Numbered from the stretch's first letter, positions 46,926 to 56,367 are shown. The stretch: DNA of 64,000 nucleotides from Nocardia aurantiaca (GCF_009708175.1 NZ_WMBB01000021.1:1-64000); one strand, 5' to 3'. The notes: generated by a model from the sequence alone, not told the origin. Numbers and translations are program-made.

Positions 46926-47570
46926 TCAGCCTTCGTATTCGCTTGCCGCCGCGGGGATTTCCAGACCGTGCTGGAGGGCGGCGACGGTGCTGTCGAGGAT
47001 CTGGTAGAGGTTGCCGATCGACGGATCGGGGCCGGCCACCCAGTCGTCGAGTCCGACGCCGAATGCCGCGAAGCAGGCCGCGGCGGCGAGTTTCGCCCGT
47101 CGATCGTCCTCGGGCAGTCCCGCCCGGCGGGCGAAACTCCGGGTCATCGCATCCCGGCGGCCGAAAGTGCCGGTGAAATTCTCTTGGCGCAGTTGCGGAT
47201 TGGTGATCAGCACCAGCCTGGCTCGCCGGGCTGTGTCGGCTTGGCGGCGGCGCAGTTCGGCCTCGGAGTCGTCGAGTAGGAAGTCGCGCAGCGCGGCCCG
47301 CAGCGCGACGAAGACCGCCTCGTGCGGCGGGCGGCGGTCCAGGGCGGCGAGCAGGTAGGACATGACGTCCTCCTCGTGGCTGAAGACCACGGCCGTCTTG
47401 GACGGGAAGTGGCGGTGGAAGGTGCGCCGCGAGACCTGCGCGGCGTCGGCGATTTCCTGCACGGTGGTCTGCTCGAAGCCGCGGCGCTCGAACAGCAGCA
47501 GCGCGGCGTCTATCAATTCGCGCCGCACCCTGGCCTTCTCGCGTTCCCGCAATCCGGTCGATGCCGTCAT
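46926..47570 (-). CDS. TetR-family regulator
   Basis: 214 residues. The helix-turn-helix is at about residues 28-60 (TTVQEIADAAQVSRRTFHRH FPSK). The ligand domain contains RRADTARR-like ADTARRARLVLITNP and AACFAAFGVGLDDWV. It is divergent from the lipase gene, with two near-identical operator sites between them, so autoregulation plus lipase control is expected. ATG 47570 follows AGAGGG at a short spacing of 4. Confidence 0.9.
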   Translation of the reverse strand: MTASTGLREREKARVRRELIDAALLLFERRGFEQTTVQEIADAAQVSRRTFHRHFPSKTAVVFSHEEDVMSYLLAALDRRPPHEAVFVALRAALRDFLLDDSEAELRRRQADTARRARLVLITNPQLRQENFTGTFGRRDAMTRSFARRAGLPEDDRRAKLAAAACFAAFGVGLDDWVAGPDPSIGNLYQILDSTVAALQHGLEIPAAASEYEG

Positions 47571-47602
47571 CGCGCCCTCTCGTAGCCGTGTCATCCACCC
47601 TG

Positions 47603-47658
47603 GTGTCTCAAAGTGACAGTTCTCAGGATAGTCTGTTCGAAGTGTCTCAATGTGACAC
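47603..47658. promoter_or_regulatory. Twin operator for the TetR regulator
   Basis: Two copies of a 17-base dyad, GTGTCTCAAAGTGACAG at 47603-47619 and GTGTCTCAATGTGACAC at 47642-47658, are spaced 39 bp start to start in the 120-base gap between the divergent TetR and lipase genes. The second has arms GTGTC/GACAC with only one mismatch inside. Confidence 0.7.
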
Positions 47659-47690
47659 GAGAGTGAGACGAGTACGAGAGGACTCCTCCG

Positions 47691-48830
47691 ATGACGCGAC
47701 GAACCGTGATCACCCTGGTCTCGGCGGCCGTGCTGGCCACCGGGCCGCTCACCGCCACCGCCACCGCCGCCCCGCCCGCCCCTGCTGAGGGCGCGGCCGC
47801 GGGCACGGTCGTCGGCAATGAGGCCCTGGCCGAGAACCTCTGGATCGACGGCGCCGGCTCGGCGCGCAAGCTCACCTACTGGACCCGCGACTCTTCCGAT
47901 CAGCCCGCGCTCTCCACCGGCGTCGTCTTCACCCCGGCGGGCACCCCGCCGCCCGGCGGCTGGCCGGTGCTGTCGTGGGAGCACGGCACGGTCGGCGTCG
48001 GCGACGACTGCGCGCCCTCGGTCGCCGGTCGCTCCGACCGCGACATGGGCTTCCTCGCCACCTGGATGAAGCAGGGCTACGCCATCGTCGCCACCGATTA
48101 CATCGGCCTGGGCACGCCCGGCGTGCATGCCTACCTCGACGGCCGCGCCGAAGCGCACGCGGCCATCGATATGGTGCGCGCGGCCCGCGCCGTGGACGAT
48201 TCGCTGGCCCCGAAATGGGTGGCCATCGGGCAGTCGCAGGGCGGCGGCGCAACGGTTTTCACCGCCTCGCTCGCGACTCGCTATGCGCCCGAACTGGATT
48301 ACCGCGGCGCGGTGGCAACCGGCCCGGCCTCCAATGTCGTCGACGCCGCGACCCTGATCGGGCCCAGCACCCCGCCCATCGGATCCTCGCACATCACCGC
48401 CTACGCCACCTATGTGCTCAACGGCCTGAAGGCGGCCCGCCCGGACTTCGATCTGGACAGCTACCTCACCCCGCTGGGCAAACAGCTGGTGACCGACGCT
48501 CAGACCCTGTGCTTCACCTCGATGGCCGAGCGCGCCACGGGTGTGTCGCTGAATCAGTTGGTGTCGCGCCCGCTGGCCGACGGCGATTTCGTGCCCACCG
48601 CGCGATCGGTCATGGATGTGCCGCTGACCGGCTACGACCGGCCGCTGTTCATCGGCCAGGGCACCAATGACACCGACGTGCCGGCACCGCTCACCGCCAA
48701 GCTGGTGGCTGACATGACCGTCGCGGGAACGCATCCCGAGGTGCACGTCTATCCGGGCAAGGATCACAGCGGCGCCATGCTGGCCTCGCTGGCCGACAGC
48801 GTCCCCTTCGTGGCCCGGCTGTTCTCCTGA
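47691..48830 (+). CDS. Secreted lipase/esterase (secretory lipase family)
   Basis: A 379-residue alpha/beta-hydrolase. The signal peptide spans residues 1 to about 26 (VITLVSAAVLATGPLTATAT then AAPPAP). The nucleophile elbow is AIGQSQGGG (Ser182). A candidate acid is in GQGTNDTDVP, and the His is in PGKDHSGAML. It resembles LIP-type secretory lipases and cutinase-like triacylglycerol lipases of Nocardia and Mycobacterium. Its divergent TetR regulator probably responds to a lipid-derived ligand, which is inference. Confidence 0.88.
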   Translation: MTRRTVITLVSAAVLATGPLTATATAAPPAPAEGAAAGTVVGNEALAENLWIDGAGSARKLTYWTRDSSDQPALSTGVVFTPAGTPPPGGWPVLSWEHGTVGVGDDCAPSVAGRSDRDMGFLATWMKQGYAIVATDYIGLGTPGVHAYLDGRAEAHAAIDMVRAARAVDDSLAPKWVAIGQSQGGGATVFTASLATRYAPELDYRGAVATGPASNVVDAATLIGPSTPPIGSSHITAYATYVLNGLKAARPDFDLDSYLTPLGKQLVTDAQTLCFTSMAERATGVSLNQLVSRPLADGDFVPTARSVMDVPLTGYDRPLFIGQGTNDTDVPAPLTAKLVADMTVAGTHPEVHVYPGKDHSGAMLASLADSVPFVARLFS

Positions 48831-48835
48831 CGCGC

Positions 48836-48865
48836 AAGGCCGAGTGGCTGGTGCCACTCGGCCTT
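48836..48865. terminator. Bidirectional terminator
   Basis: A perfect 13-bp stem (AAGGCCGAGTGGC with GCCACTCGGCCTT), loop TGGT, lies between the convergent lipase and VOC genes. Confidence 0.85.
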
Positions 48866-48884
48866 CGCTCCGGCCTTGTTCGGG

Positions 48885-49670
48885 TCAGCCGATGGTGACG
48901 GTGGTGTCGATGAGACCGAAGACCTCGCCCTGCGGTCCTCGCACGATGCCCATGCGGCCGAACGGGCTGTCATCGGGCCCCGCGAGCACGGTGCCGCCGA
49001 GCTGCTCGGCCTTCGCCAGGGCGGCGTCGGCGCCCGCGACCTGGAACCAGGTCAACCAGTAGTTGGGGCCCGCGCCGGGCTGCCCGGTGCTGTCGGCCAT
49101 GCCGCCCATCGGACGGCCGTCGGCGCCGGCGAAGGTGGAGTACGGCATCTGCTCGTTGCCGATCTCGTCGAAGGACCAGCCGAAGACCTGCTTGTAGAAC
49201 TGCTGCGACGGGGCATACGCGCCCGTGTGCAGGTCGTTCCAGCAGTACGCGCCGGGCTCGTTGAAGATGCCGGCGCCACTGTGCGCCTTGGCTTCCCACA
49301 CGCCGAACGCCGCGCCGCCCGGGTCCCCGGCGATGAACATGCGGCCGGCGTCCATGACGTCGAAGGGCGGCATGAAGACCGTGCCCCCGGCCGCGGTGAC
49401 CGCGCCCGCGACGGCTTCGGCGTTGTCGGCGGCGAGATAGGTGGTCCATACCGAGGGCATGGCCGACGCCTCACCCATCTTGGGCCCGATGCCCGCGGCG
49501 GGTTTGCCGTCGAGCATGGCCATCAGATACCCGCCGGCCTCGGGCGGGCTGTCGAGGACCTCCCAGCCGAGCAACTGGGAGTAGAAGCCCCGCGCGGCGG
49601 CGGGATCGTCGACCGAACAGTCGACCCAACACGGAGTTCCCTGTGGCCAAGCCTTGTCTGTGGTGGGCAT
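48885..49670 (-). CDS. Two-domain VOC-family protein (Cfp30-like)
   Basis: 261 residues made of two VOC modules, residues 10-125 (PCWVDCSVDDPAAARGFYSQ, FGVWEAK) and 133-260 (CWNDLHTGAYAPSQQFYKQV, FGLIDTTV). This matches the actinobacterial hydroxylase/glyoxalase-like group that includes the mycobacterial 27-kDa antigen Cfp30B. The catalytic role is not established. Monocistronic. Confidence 0.88.
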   Translation of the reverse strand: MPTTDKAWPQGTPCWVDCSVDDPAAARGFYSQLLGWEVLDSPPEAGGYLMAMLDGKPAAGIGPKMGEASAMPSVWTTYLAADNAEAVAGAVTAAGGTVFMPPFDVMDAGRMFIAGDPGGAAFGVWEAKAHSGAGIFNEPGAYCWNDLHTGAYAPSQQFYKQVFGWSFDEIGNEQMPYSTFAGADGRPMGGMADSTGQPGAGPNYWLTWFQVAGADAALAKAEQLGGTVLAGPDDSPFGRMGIVRGPQGEVFGLIDTTVTIG

Positions 49671-49818
49671 ACGGATCCTCCCGAGAATCGGTCGGTGGCG
49701 GCCTGTCGGAGAGCAGGCACATGGTCAGCTAACCATGCTTTCCGGCCTTCCGGTCGCGGAATACCGACCGGCCGTGAACTCGTGTCGAACGGCTCCGCGA
49801 CGCCGAGCCGGGGTCGAT

Positions 49819-50610
49819 TCAGGGTCGGTAGGGGTAGGCGCCGCCGTCCACGACGATGCGCTGGCCGGTGAGGTAGCCGGCGGCGGGGGAGACCAGGAAG
49901 GCGACGACATCGGCCACCTCATCGGGACGGCAGACGTGGCCGAAGGGCGAGGTGGCGTCGAGGTCGGCGGCGTGGCGGTGCGCGCCGCCGCTGAGAGCGG
50001 CGGTGAGGCGGTCGCCCATCTCCGAGGCGACCAGGCCGGGGGCGACGATGTTCACGTGGATTCCGTTGCGGGACTCCTCTTTCGCCAGTGTGTGGGCCAG
50101 GGCCTCCAGGGCGGCCTTGGCCATGTTGTAGGGCGCTCCACCCGCGCCCAGCGCGCGGGCGGCGACGCTGCTGATCATGATGATGTCGCCGCGCTCGCAC
50201 GCGCGCATACCGGGGAGGGCGAGCTTGGTCAGGTGGTGCGGGCCGATGGCTTGAACACGCAGGAGTCGCTCGACCTCGGCCGGATCGGTGTCGGAGACCA
50301 GCAGCCCGCGGCTGGCGATGCCGCCATTGTGGACGAGTATGCTGATCGGACCGAGGTCGCCGGTGACGCGGTCGACCATGGCGGTGACGGCGGCCGTGTC
50401 GTCGACCGGGGCGTGGACGGCGAGGGCGGTGGCCCCAGCGGAATTCAGCTCGGCCACAGTGTCATTCGCTGATCGCTCGTCGCGTGCCCAGTTGACCGCG
50501 ACCGTGGCGCCGCGGGCAGCCAGCGCGCGGCTGATGGCGCGCCCGATGCCGCGCCCGCCGCCGGTCACCAGTGCGACCCGCCCCGTCAATTCGCCTGCTG
50601 CTGTGTTCAC
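49819..50610 (-). CDS. Short-chain dehydrogenase/reductase
   Basis: A 263-residue classical SDR. The cofactor motif is TGGGRGIG (residues 16-23), with the structural HNGG of the NNAG class, catalytic Ser in MISSVAA and the Tyr-x-x-x-Lys dyad in PYNMAKAALEAL. The C-terminus ends PAAGYLTGQRIVVDGGAYP. It resembles FabG-like 3-oxoacyl or sugar/steroid reductases; the substrate is unknown. GTG 50610 is the likely start; no strong ribosome-binding site is seen. Confidence 0.88.
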   Translation of the reverse strand: MNTAAGELTGRVALVTGGGRGIGRAISRALAARGATVAVNWARDERSANDTVAELNSAGATALAVHAPVDDTAAVTAMVDRVTGDLGPISILVHNGGIASRGLLVSDTDPAEVERLLRVQAIGPHHLTKLALPGMRACERGDIIMISSVAARALGAGGAPYNMAKAALEALAHTLAKEESRNGIHVNIVAPGLVASEMGDRLTAALSGGAHRHAADLDATSPFGHVCRPDEVADVVAFLVSPAAGYLTGQRIVVDGGAYPYRP

Positions 50611-50786
50611 CCGGTCAACATATGACAGCCGCCGTGATTGCGATCGAGAGTGGCGGCCATTACGGCCCACCGTCGGGTGCACAGAGGTTCCTCGGCCACG
50701 GATCGGGATGAAGTCCGGAAGAATCAGGGAAACGAGCGCTGGGCGCGCCCCCTGTCATCAGCGTCGACGGCAGGGCTTTCCGCTGT

Positions 50787-52574
50787 TCAGGATTCGAGCG
50801 CTTCGACCACGTCCGCCGTGCTCACCACGTCCTCGAAGGCGTCGCGGGCCAGCAGGTCGGCATAGAAACCATTGCGCTCCACCAGTTCCCGGTGCGTGCC
50901 GCGTTCCACGACCCGCCCGTGGTCGAGCACCACGATCTGGTCGGCGTCGCGAATCGTGGACAGTCGGTGGGCGATCGTAATGGTGGTGCGATCGGCCGAC
51001 AGCGCGTCGATGGCCGCCTGCACCTCCCGCTCGGTCTTGGTGTCGAGCGCGCTGGTCGCCTCGTCGAGCACCATGATCGGCGGATTGCGCAGGATGGCCC
51101 GCGCCACCGCCAACCGCTGCTTCTCGCCACCGGAGAACCGGTACCCGCGTTCGCCGACCAGGGTGTCGTAGCCATCGGGCAGGCTCAGGATGTGGTCGTG
51201 GATCTGTGCCGCCCGAGCCGCCGCATGCAATTCCTCCTCTGTCGCATCGGGTTTCGCGAAGCGCAGATTGTCGGCGACCGACGAGTGGAACAGGTAGGTC
51301 TCCTGCGACACCACACCCACGGCCGAGGACAGGTCGGCAAAGGTCAGTTCCCGCACATCCACTTCGTCGACGGTCACCCGACCGGAGGTCGCATCGTAGA
51401 GCCGCGCCACCAGATATCCTAGAGTCGTCTTCCCCGAACCGGTTTCGCCGACAATGGCCAGACTGGTCCCGGCAGGCACCTCGATATCGATGTCGCTCAA
51501 TACTTCTCGATCCGAGTCATAGGCGAATCCGACCTTGTCGAACCGCACCGCGCCCGTCACCCGAGCGGGCAGGGGAGTGGGCCGCTCCGGCTCCTGGATA
51601 TCCGGTCGCAGATCCAGGTATTCGAATATGCGCCCGAACAGCGCCAGCGAGCTCTGAATGTCCACGCCGGTCGACAGCAGCATGACGGTCGGCCGCAGCA
51701 GTCCGCTCTGCAAGGTGGTGAACGCGACGAGCGTGCCGATCGACACCAGCGGATGACCGTCGGCGACGGTCATTCCGGCCGCCCAGTAGATGACCGCCGG
51801 CATGGCGGCCATGACGATCGAGATGGTCGACTGCCGCCACCGCCCGGCCATGCTGGAGCGGATCTCCAGATCCACCAGCCCTCGCGATTCCCGCGTGAAA
51901 TCCTCGACCAGCGCCGGCGAACGACCCATGGTGCGCGCCAGCAGAATTCCGCTCACCGACAGCGATTCCTCCACGATCGCCGACATGCCCGCCAGCTTGC
52001 GCTGCTTCTCCGCGGTGATGCGCCGGCGCTCGGAGCCGACCCGCCGGCTGATCCACACGAACAGCGGCAGCATGACCAGCGACACCAGCGTGAGTCGCCA
52101 GTCCAGCGCGAACATGGCGATAACCGCCGCGACGACGGAGGTGAAGTTCGAGACCAGCGAGGTGATGGTGGAGGTGACCGTGGACTGCATGCCGCCGATG
52201 TCGTTGGCGATTCGAGACTGCACCTCACCGGTGCGCGTGGTGGTGAAGAAGGACAGCGGCATGGATTGCAGCCGCGCGTAGACGGCCGACCGTAGATCGT
52301 GCATGACGTCCTGGCCGACCGCGGTCGAGATGTAGGTCTGGAACACGCCGAACACGCTGTTCAGCGCGGCCACCACGATCATGCCCACGGCCAGCAGGGT
52401 CAGCAGTCCGGTGCGACCGTGCGGCAGGGCGTCGTCGATGATGCCGCGCAGCAGGAACGGGGAAGCCAGACCGGCCAGCGAGGCCAAACCCACCAGGGCC
52501 GCGACCAGGGTCAAGCGCCCGCGATAGGGATGAAAGAGCCGGACGATCCGGCGAAGTTCAGGTTGTGAAGCCAT
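50787..52574 (-). CDS. ABC exporter, half-transporter
   Basis: A 595-residue type IV ABC exporter with six membrane helices (residues about 20-310) fused to one ATPase domain: Walker A GETGSGKTT, signature FSGGEKQR, Walker B IMVLDEATSALD and H-loop IAHRLSTI. It should act as a homodimer exporting lipids or drugs. ATG 52574 follows AAAGGAGG. It is divergent from the MarR gene at 52648, with operator-like palindromes in the 73-base gap. Confidence 0.92.
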   Translation of the reverse strand: MASQPELRRIVRLFHPYRGRLTLVAALVGLASLAGLASPFLLRGIIDDALPHGRTGLLTLLAVGMIVVAALNSVFGVFQTYISTAVGQDVMHDLRSAVYARLQSMPLSFFTTTRTGEVQSRIANDIGGMQSTVTSTITSLVSNFTSVVAAVIAMFALDWRLTLVSLVMLPLFVWISRRVGSERRRITAEKQRKLAGMSAIVEESLSVSGILLARTMGRSPALVEDFTRESRGLVDLEIRSSMAGRWRQSTISIVMAAMPAVIYWAAGMTVADGHPLVSIGTLVAFTTLQSGLLRPTVMLLSTGVDIQSSLALFGRIFEYLDLRPDIQEPERPTPLPARVTGAVRFDKVGFAYDSDREVLSDIDIEVPAGTSLAIVGETGSGKTTLGYLVARLYDATSGRVTVDEVDVRELTFADLSSAVGVVSQETYLFHSSVADNLRFAKPDATEEELHAAARAAQIHDHILSLPDGYDTLVGERGYRFSGGEKQRLAVARAILRNPPIMVLDEATSALDTKTEREVQAAIDALSADRTTITIAHRLSTIRDADQIVVLDHGRVVERGTHRELVERNGFYADLLARDAFEDVVSTADVVEALES

Positions 52575-52610
52575 GAGCGCCTCCTTTCGCAGGGAGTCAT
52601 GCGCTGTAAC

Positions 52611-52642
52611 TGAGTTTGACTCATAATTGTTCCGAGGACAAT
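52611..52642. promoter_or_regulatory. Candidate MarR operators
   Basis: Two palindromes, TGAGT-TTG-ACTCA (52611-52623) and ATTGT-N7-ACAAT (52626-52642), fill the AT-rich gap between the divergent ABC and MarR genes and lie next to the MarR start. This position suits joint repression of both genes. Confidence 0.55.
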
Positions 52643-52647
52643 GAGTT

Positions 52648-53151
52648 ATGCTCGGGATCATGTCGAGCAGCCCCGCAGATGAGCCGTGCGCGCCGGGTGA
52701 CAGGCGTGCCGTGCCCGATGACGACCTCGTGGAACTCTTCCTGCGCACGACCAAACGCCTGCGTCGCACCCAGACGGCGCGACTGTCCCCGCTCGGGCTC
52801 ACCCCGGCTCAGGCCCGCGCGCTGCGCATCATCGGCCGCGCCGCGGAACACGGCGACGAACCGCTGCGCATGTCCGCCCTCGCGGACCATCTCGGCATCG
52901 TGCCGCGCTCGGCCACGACCGTGGTCGACGCCCTGGCCGCCGCGGGACTGGTTGCCCGCGAACCGGATCCGGCCAGTCGCCGCGCCACCCTCGTCACCCC
53001 GACCGCGGCCGGGCGGCAGGTGCTCAACCGTATGTCCGAGGCCCGCCGCGACGCCGCCGAGGAGATCTTCGCGGCCCTCACCCCCGACCAGCGGCACACC
53101 CTGCGCGATCTGCTCGCCGCGCTGACCGCCGACGAGTCCGCGCCGCGCTGA
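52648..53151 (+). CDS. MarR-family regulator
   Basis: 167 residues. The winged helix-turn-helix lies at about residues 75-130 (LRMSALADHLGIVPRSATTV, LVAREPDPASRRATLVTPTA; the wing carries the usual D.R....L). N- and C-terminal helices form the dimer. It probably represses the divergent ABC exporter until a drug binds. The start could be ATG 52648 or 52660. Confidence 0.9.
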   Translation: MLGIMSSSPADEPCAPGDRRAVPDDDLVELFLRTTKRLRRTQTARLSPLGLTPAQARALRIIGRAAEHGDEPLRMSALADHLGIVPRSATTVVDALAAAGLVAREPDPASRRATLVTPTAAGRQVLNRMSEARRDAAEEIFAALTPDQRHTLRDLLAALTADESAPR

Positions 53152-53181
53152 CCCGCACGTCCGTGGCGCGCCCCGACACGG

Positions 53182-53231
53182 CTGAGGAGATCGTCGCGGC
53201 CCTGATCCCCGGATCAGTGCCAGACCCTGCG
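53182..53231 (+). repeat. Partial duplicate of the MarR gene 3' end
   Basis: About 50 bases (GAGGAGATCGTCGCGGCCCT onward) closely match 53058-53105 near the end of the MarR gene, with one indel and a few substitutions, offset 124 bp. It is a decayed partial copy with no function seen. The rest of the gap to 53430 holds no gene. Confidence 0.55.
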
Positions 53232-53429
53232 TGCCCAGGCCCGGCGCGTCGGGCACGAAGGTCTCCGATCTCGGAGTGCAGATCGCATCGACCGCTGAAG
53301 GCGCTGCCCGGGCCGACAGCTCGCTTGGGTCGTGTCGACGGAGTGGACTGTGCTCGGCTGTCGGGAGATTGGTCTACGGTCGGGGACAGCGACCCGATCC
53401 ACGCCACCTCGACCAGGTGAGGAACCGAT

Positions 53430-54074
53430 ATGCCACGTGAGCTGGCCGACCTGCCCTTCGCGCGTTTTCTGGAACAACAGGACACGCTGCTCGACGAGGG
53501 CGCATACGACTGCGCCCATTTCGGGGGCCTCTCCCTCGACGACCCGCACCTGCGCGGCGTGAGCTTCACCGAATGCGCGATCTCGGCCACCACCGTGAAC
53601 GGTGGCTTCTTCCGGCACTCGAGATTCAACGATGTGTGGCTGGGCAGCACCCGGTGGATTCGCACCGATCTGTCCGAAACCAATTGGCTGGAAGCGGAAT
53701 TCGTGCTCGCGGCGCTGTCCGGGGTGGAAGCGTTCGGTTCGGTGCTGCGGCGGGTGAGCTTCCACAACTGCAAGTTCGACTCGGTGAACCTGCGCGGCGC
53801 GGTGCTCACCGACGTCACCTTCGTGGACTGCGTGCTGCGAGATGTGGACATCGCCGAGGCCACGCTGACCTCGGTGACCTTCCCGGGTTCGGAGATCTCC
53901 GGGCTGTCCCTGCGCAATGCCACCTTGAAGCAGGTCGACCTGCGGGAAGCCCGGTCGATCGGCATCTCCGGCGGGATCGAGTCGCTGTCCGGTGCGATGG
54001 TCACCCATACGCAACTGCTCGAGCTGGCACCCGTCTTCGCCCACGCACTCGGAATCACCGTCAAGGACCTCTAG
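53430..54074 (+). CDS. Pentapeptide-repeat protein
   Basis: 214 residues with repeated A(D/N)LxX-type pentapeptides, clearest between residues 40 and 175 (RFNDVWLG, NLRGAVLTDVTF, CVLRDVDIAEATLTSVTF, LRNATLKQVDLREA). This predicts a right-handed quadrilateral beta helix. Some such proteins mimic DNA and protect gyrase from quinolones; others have unknown roles. ATG 53430 follows GAGGAA. Confidence 0.85.
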   Translation: MPRELADLPFARFLEQQDTLLDEGAYDCAHFGGLSLDDPHLRGVSFTECAISATTVNGGFFRHSRFNDVWLGSTRWIRTDLSETNWLEAEFVLAALSGVEAFGSVLRRVSFHNCKFDSVNLRGAVLTDVTFVDCVLRDVDIAEATLTSVTFPGSEISGLSLRNATLKQVDLREARSIGISGGIESLSGAMVTHTQLLELAPVFAHALGITVKDL

Positions 54075-54114
54075 TCGGTAGCGCTAGTGAACTAACTCGC
54101 GTTACGCTGCTCAC

Positions 54115-56367
54115 ATGACGGAGTGGCGGCCTACGGCGTGCATCCTGTGCGAGTGCAATTGCGGCATCCAGGTGCTGCTCGGGCCGGACGGCCGGTCCTT
54201 CGAGAAGATCCGCGGCGACAAGCTGCATCCGGCGTCGGAGGGCTACACCTGCAACAAGGCCCTGCAGCTGGACCGTTATCAGAACGGGCACACCGGCCGG
54301 GTGACCGCGCCGCTGCGCCGGCGCGCGGACGGCAGCTTCGAGGAAATCGATTGGGACACCGCGATCTCCGAGGTGTCTGCCCGGCTGCTCGAGGTCGAGC
54401 ATCACTTCGGCGGGGAGTCGATCTTCTACTACGGTGGCGGCGGCCAGGGCAATCACCTGGGCGGCGCGTACGCCCCGGCCACCATGGCGGCATTCGGCAT
54501 GAAGTATCGGTCCAGCGCGCTGGCGCAGGAGAAGACCGGTGACTTCTGGGTGGGCGCGCGGATGACCGGTTACCCGATGCGGGCGGATGTCGAGCACGCC
54601 GAGGTGGCGTTCTTCATCGGCAAGAATCCGTATCAGTCGCACGGGTTTCCGCGGGCGCGCACGGTGCTGAAGGAGATCGCCAAGGATCCGGCGCGGTCGA
54701 TGATCGTGCTCGATCCGGTGCGCACCGAGACGGCGGAGCTGGCGGACTTCCACCTCCAGCTGCGGCCGGGGACGGACGTGTACCTGCTGACGGCCATGGC
54801 GGCGATCCTGGTGCGCGACAACCTGATCGACGAAGGATGGCTGGCGGAGCACACGAGCGGCCTGGACGCGGTGCTGCCGGTGTTGCGGGCCGTGCCGATC
54901 GAAAAGTACTGCGCTATCGCCGATGTCGATCTGAACCTGGTGACGGCCGCGACGCACCGGTTGGCTCGTGCGAACTCGGTCGCCGCGCTCGAGGACCTCG
55001 GCGTGCAGATGAACCGGTACTCGACGGTGGTCAGCTATGTCGAGAAGCTGGTCTGGCTGCTCACCGGCAATGTCGGAAAGCCCGGCACCCAATACGCTTT
55101 CACCGGTCTCGCCAATATCGGCCATGACCGCGGACATCCGGCGGGCGAGGGGCCCAAGAGTCCGGTGGCCGGCGCGCAGATCGTGAGCGGGCTGGTGCCG
55201 TGCAATGTGATCAGCGAGGAGATCCTCACCGATCACCCGGCGCGCCACCGGGCCATGTTCATCGAGAGTGCGAATCCTGCTCATTCCCTGGCGGATTCGG
55301 CCCGCATGCGAGAGGCGCTGGAGGCGCTGGAGCTGGTGGTGGTCGTCGACGTCGCCATGACCGAGACCGCGCGCCTGGCCGACTATGTGCTGCCCGCGCC
55401 CACCCAGTTCGAGAAGTACGAGGCCACCTTCTTCAACTTCGACTTTCCGCGCAACATCTTCCACCTGCGGCACCCGGTGCTGCCCGCGCCGGAGGGGGTG
55501 CTGCCCGAGCCCGAGATCCATGCCCGGTTGGTCGAGGCCGCCGGTGTGCTGACCGAGGCGGACTATGCGCCGCTGCGGGCCGCTCTCGCACAGGGACGTG
55601 AGGCTTTCGCCATGGCGTTCCTGGGCGTTCTCGGTGACCCGGTGCGGTCGAAACTCGCTCCAGTGCTGCTGTACCGGACGTTGGGGGAGACGCTGCCGGA
55701 CGGTGCGGCGTCGGCGGCGGTGCTGTGGGGGGCGGCCTACAACATGGTGCGCAAGTTCCCGGCCAGTGTCGAGCGTGCCGGGTACGGAACGGGTTTGGAG
55801 GCGGGAGAGCGGCTGTTCGAGGCCATCCTCCATGGCGAACACGGCATCGTGATCTCCGAGGACGACTACGCTGAGACCTGGAATCGAGTGCGCGACAAGG
55901 TGATCCGGCTGGAGATTCCGGAGCTGCTGGAGGTGGTCTCCACCCTGCCCGAGGCTGTCGAGGACGAGACCGCGGACTGGCCTTTCATCCTTTCGGCAGG
56001 TGAGCGCCGAGCATTCACGGCCAACACGATCTTCCGCGACCCGGCTTGGCGCAAGCGGGATGCGACGGGCACCCTGCGGATCAGCACCAGCGATGCCGAG
56101 CGTCTCGGACTGACGACCGGCGACCTGGTCCAGATCACTACTCGTCGCGGTACCGCGCAGGTTCCCGTCGAGCCCACCGACCGCATGCGCCCCGGCCACC
56201 TGTCCCTGCCCAATGGCTTCGGCCTCTCCGTCGCCGACAACGACGGTGTCTCCATCACCACCGGAACCGCCCCTAACGAGCTGACCTCCTTCGACGCCCG
56301 CGACGAATGGGTCGGCACCCCCTGGCACAAGTACGTCCCCGCCCGCCTGGATACCGTGATCGTATGA
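54115..56367 (+). CDS. Molybdopterin oxidoreductase (formate dehydrogenase/nitrate reductase-like)
   Basis: A 750-residue bis-MGD enzyme. The N-terminal [4Fe-4S] ligands are Cys9, Cys12, Cys16 and Cys46 (CILCECNC, YTCNK). The three later domains end with the cofactor-binding LTTGDLVQITTRRGTAQVPVE and LPNGFGLS. The segment where relatives have a Mo-binding Cys or Sec reads SSALAQEKTGDFW with no cysteine, so the Mo ligand may differ. There is no Tat signal, so it is cytoplasmic. The electron partner and substrate are unknown. The next gene, an HxlR regulator, starts inside its stop (ATGA). Confidence 0.88.
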   Translation: MTEWRPTACILCECNCGIQVLLGPDGRSFEKIRGDKLHPASEGYTCNKALQLDRYQNGHTGRVTAPLRRRADGSFEEIDWDTAISEVSARLLEVEHHFGGESIFYYGGGGQGNHLGGAYAPATMAAFGMKYRSSALAQEKTGDFWVGARMTGYPMRADVEHAEVAFFIGKNPYQSHGFPRARTVLKEIAKDPARSMIVLDPVRTETAELADFHLQLRPGTDVYLLTAMAAILVRDNLIDEGWLAEHTSGLDAVLPVLRAVPIEKYCAIADVDLNLVTAATHRLARANSVAALEDLGVQMNRYSTVVSYVEKLVWLLTGNVGKPGTQYAFTGLANIGHDRGHPAGEGPKSPVAGAQIVSGLVPCNVISEEILTDHPARHRAMFIESANPAHSLADSARMREALEALELVVVVDVAMTETARLADYVLPAPTQFEKYEATFFNFDFPRNIFHLRHPVLPAPEGVLPEPEIHARLVEAAGVLTEADYAPLRAALAQGREAFAMAFLGVLGDPVRSKLAPVLLYRTLGETLPDGAASAAVLWGAAYNMVRKFPASVERAGYGTGLEAGERLFEAILHGEHGIVISEDDYAETWNRVRDKVIRLEIPELLEVVSTLPEAVEDETADWPFILSAGERRAFTANTIFRDPAWRKRDATGTLRISTSDAERLGLTTGDLVQITTRRGTAQVPVEPTDRMRPGHLSLPNGFGLSVADNDGVSITTGTAPNELTSFDARDEWVGTPWHKYVPARLDTVIV

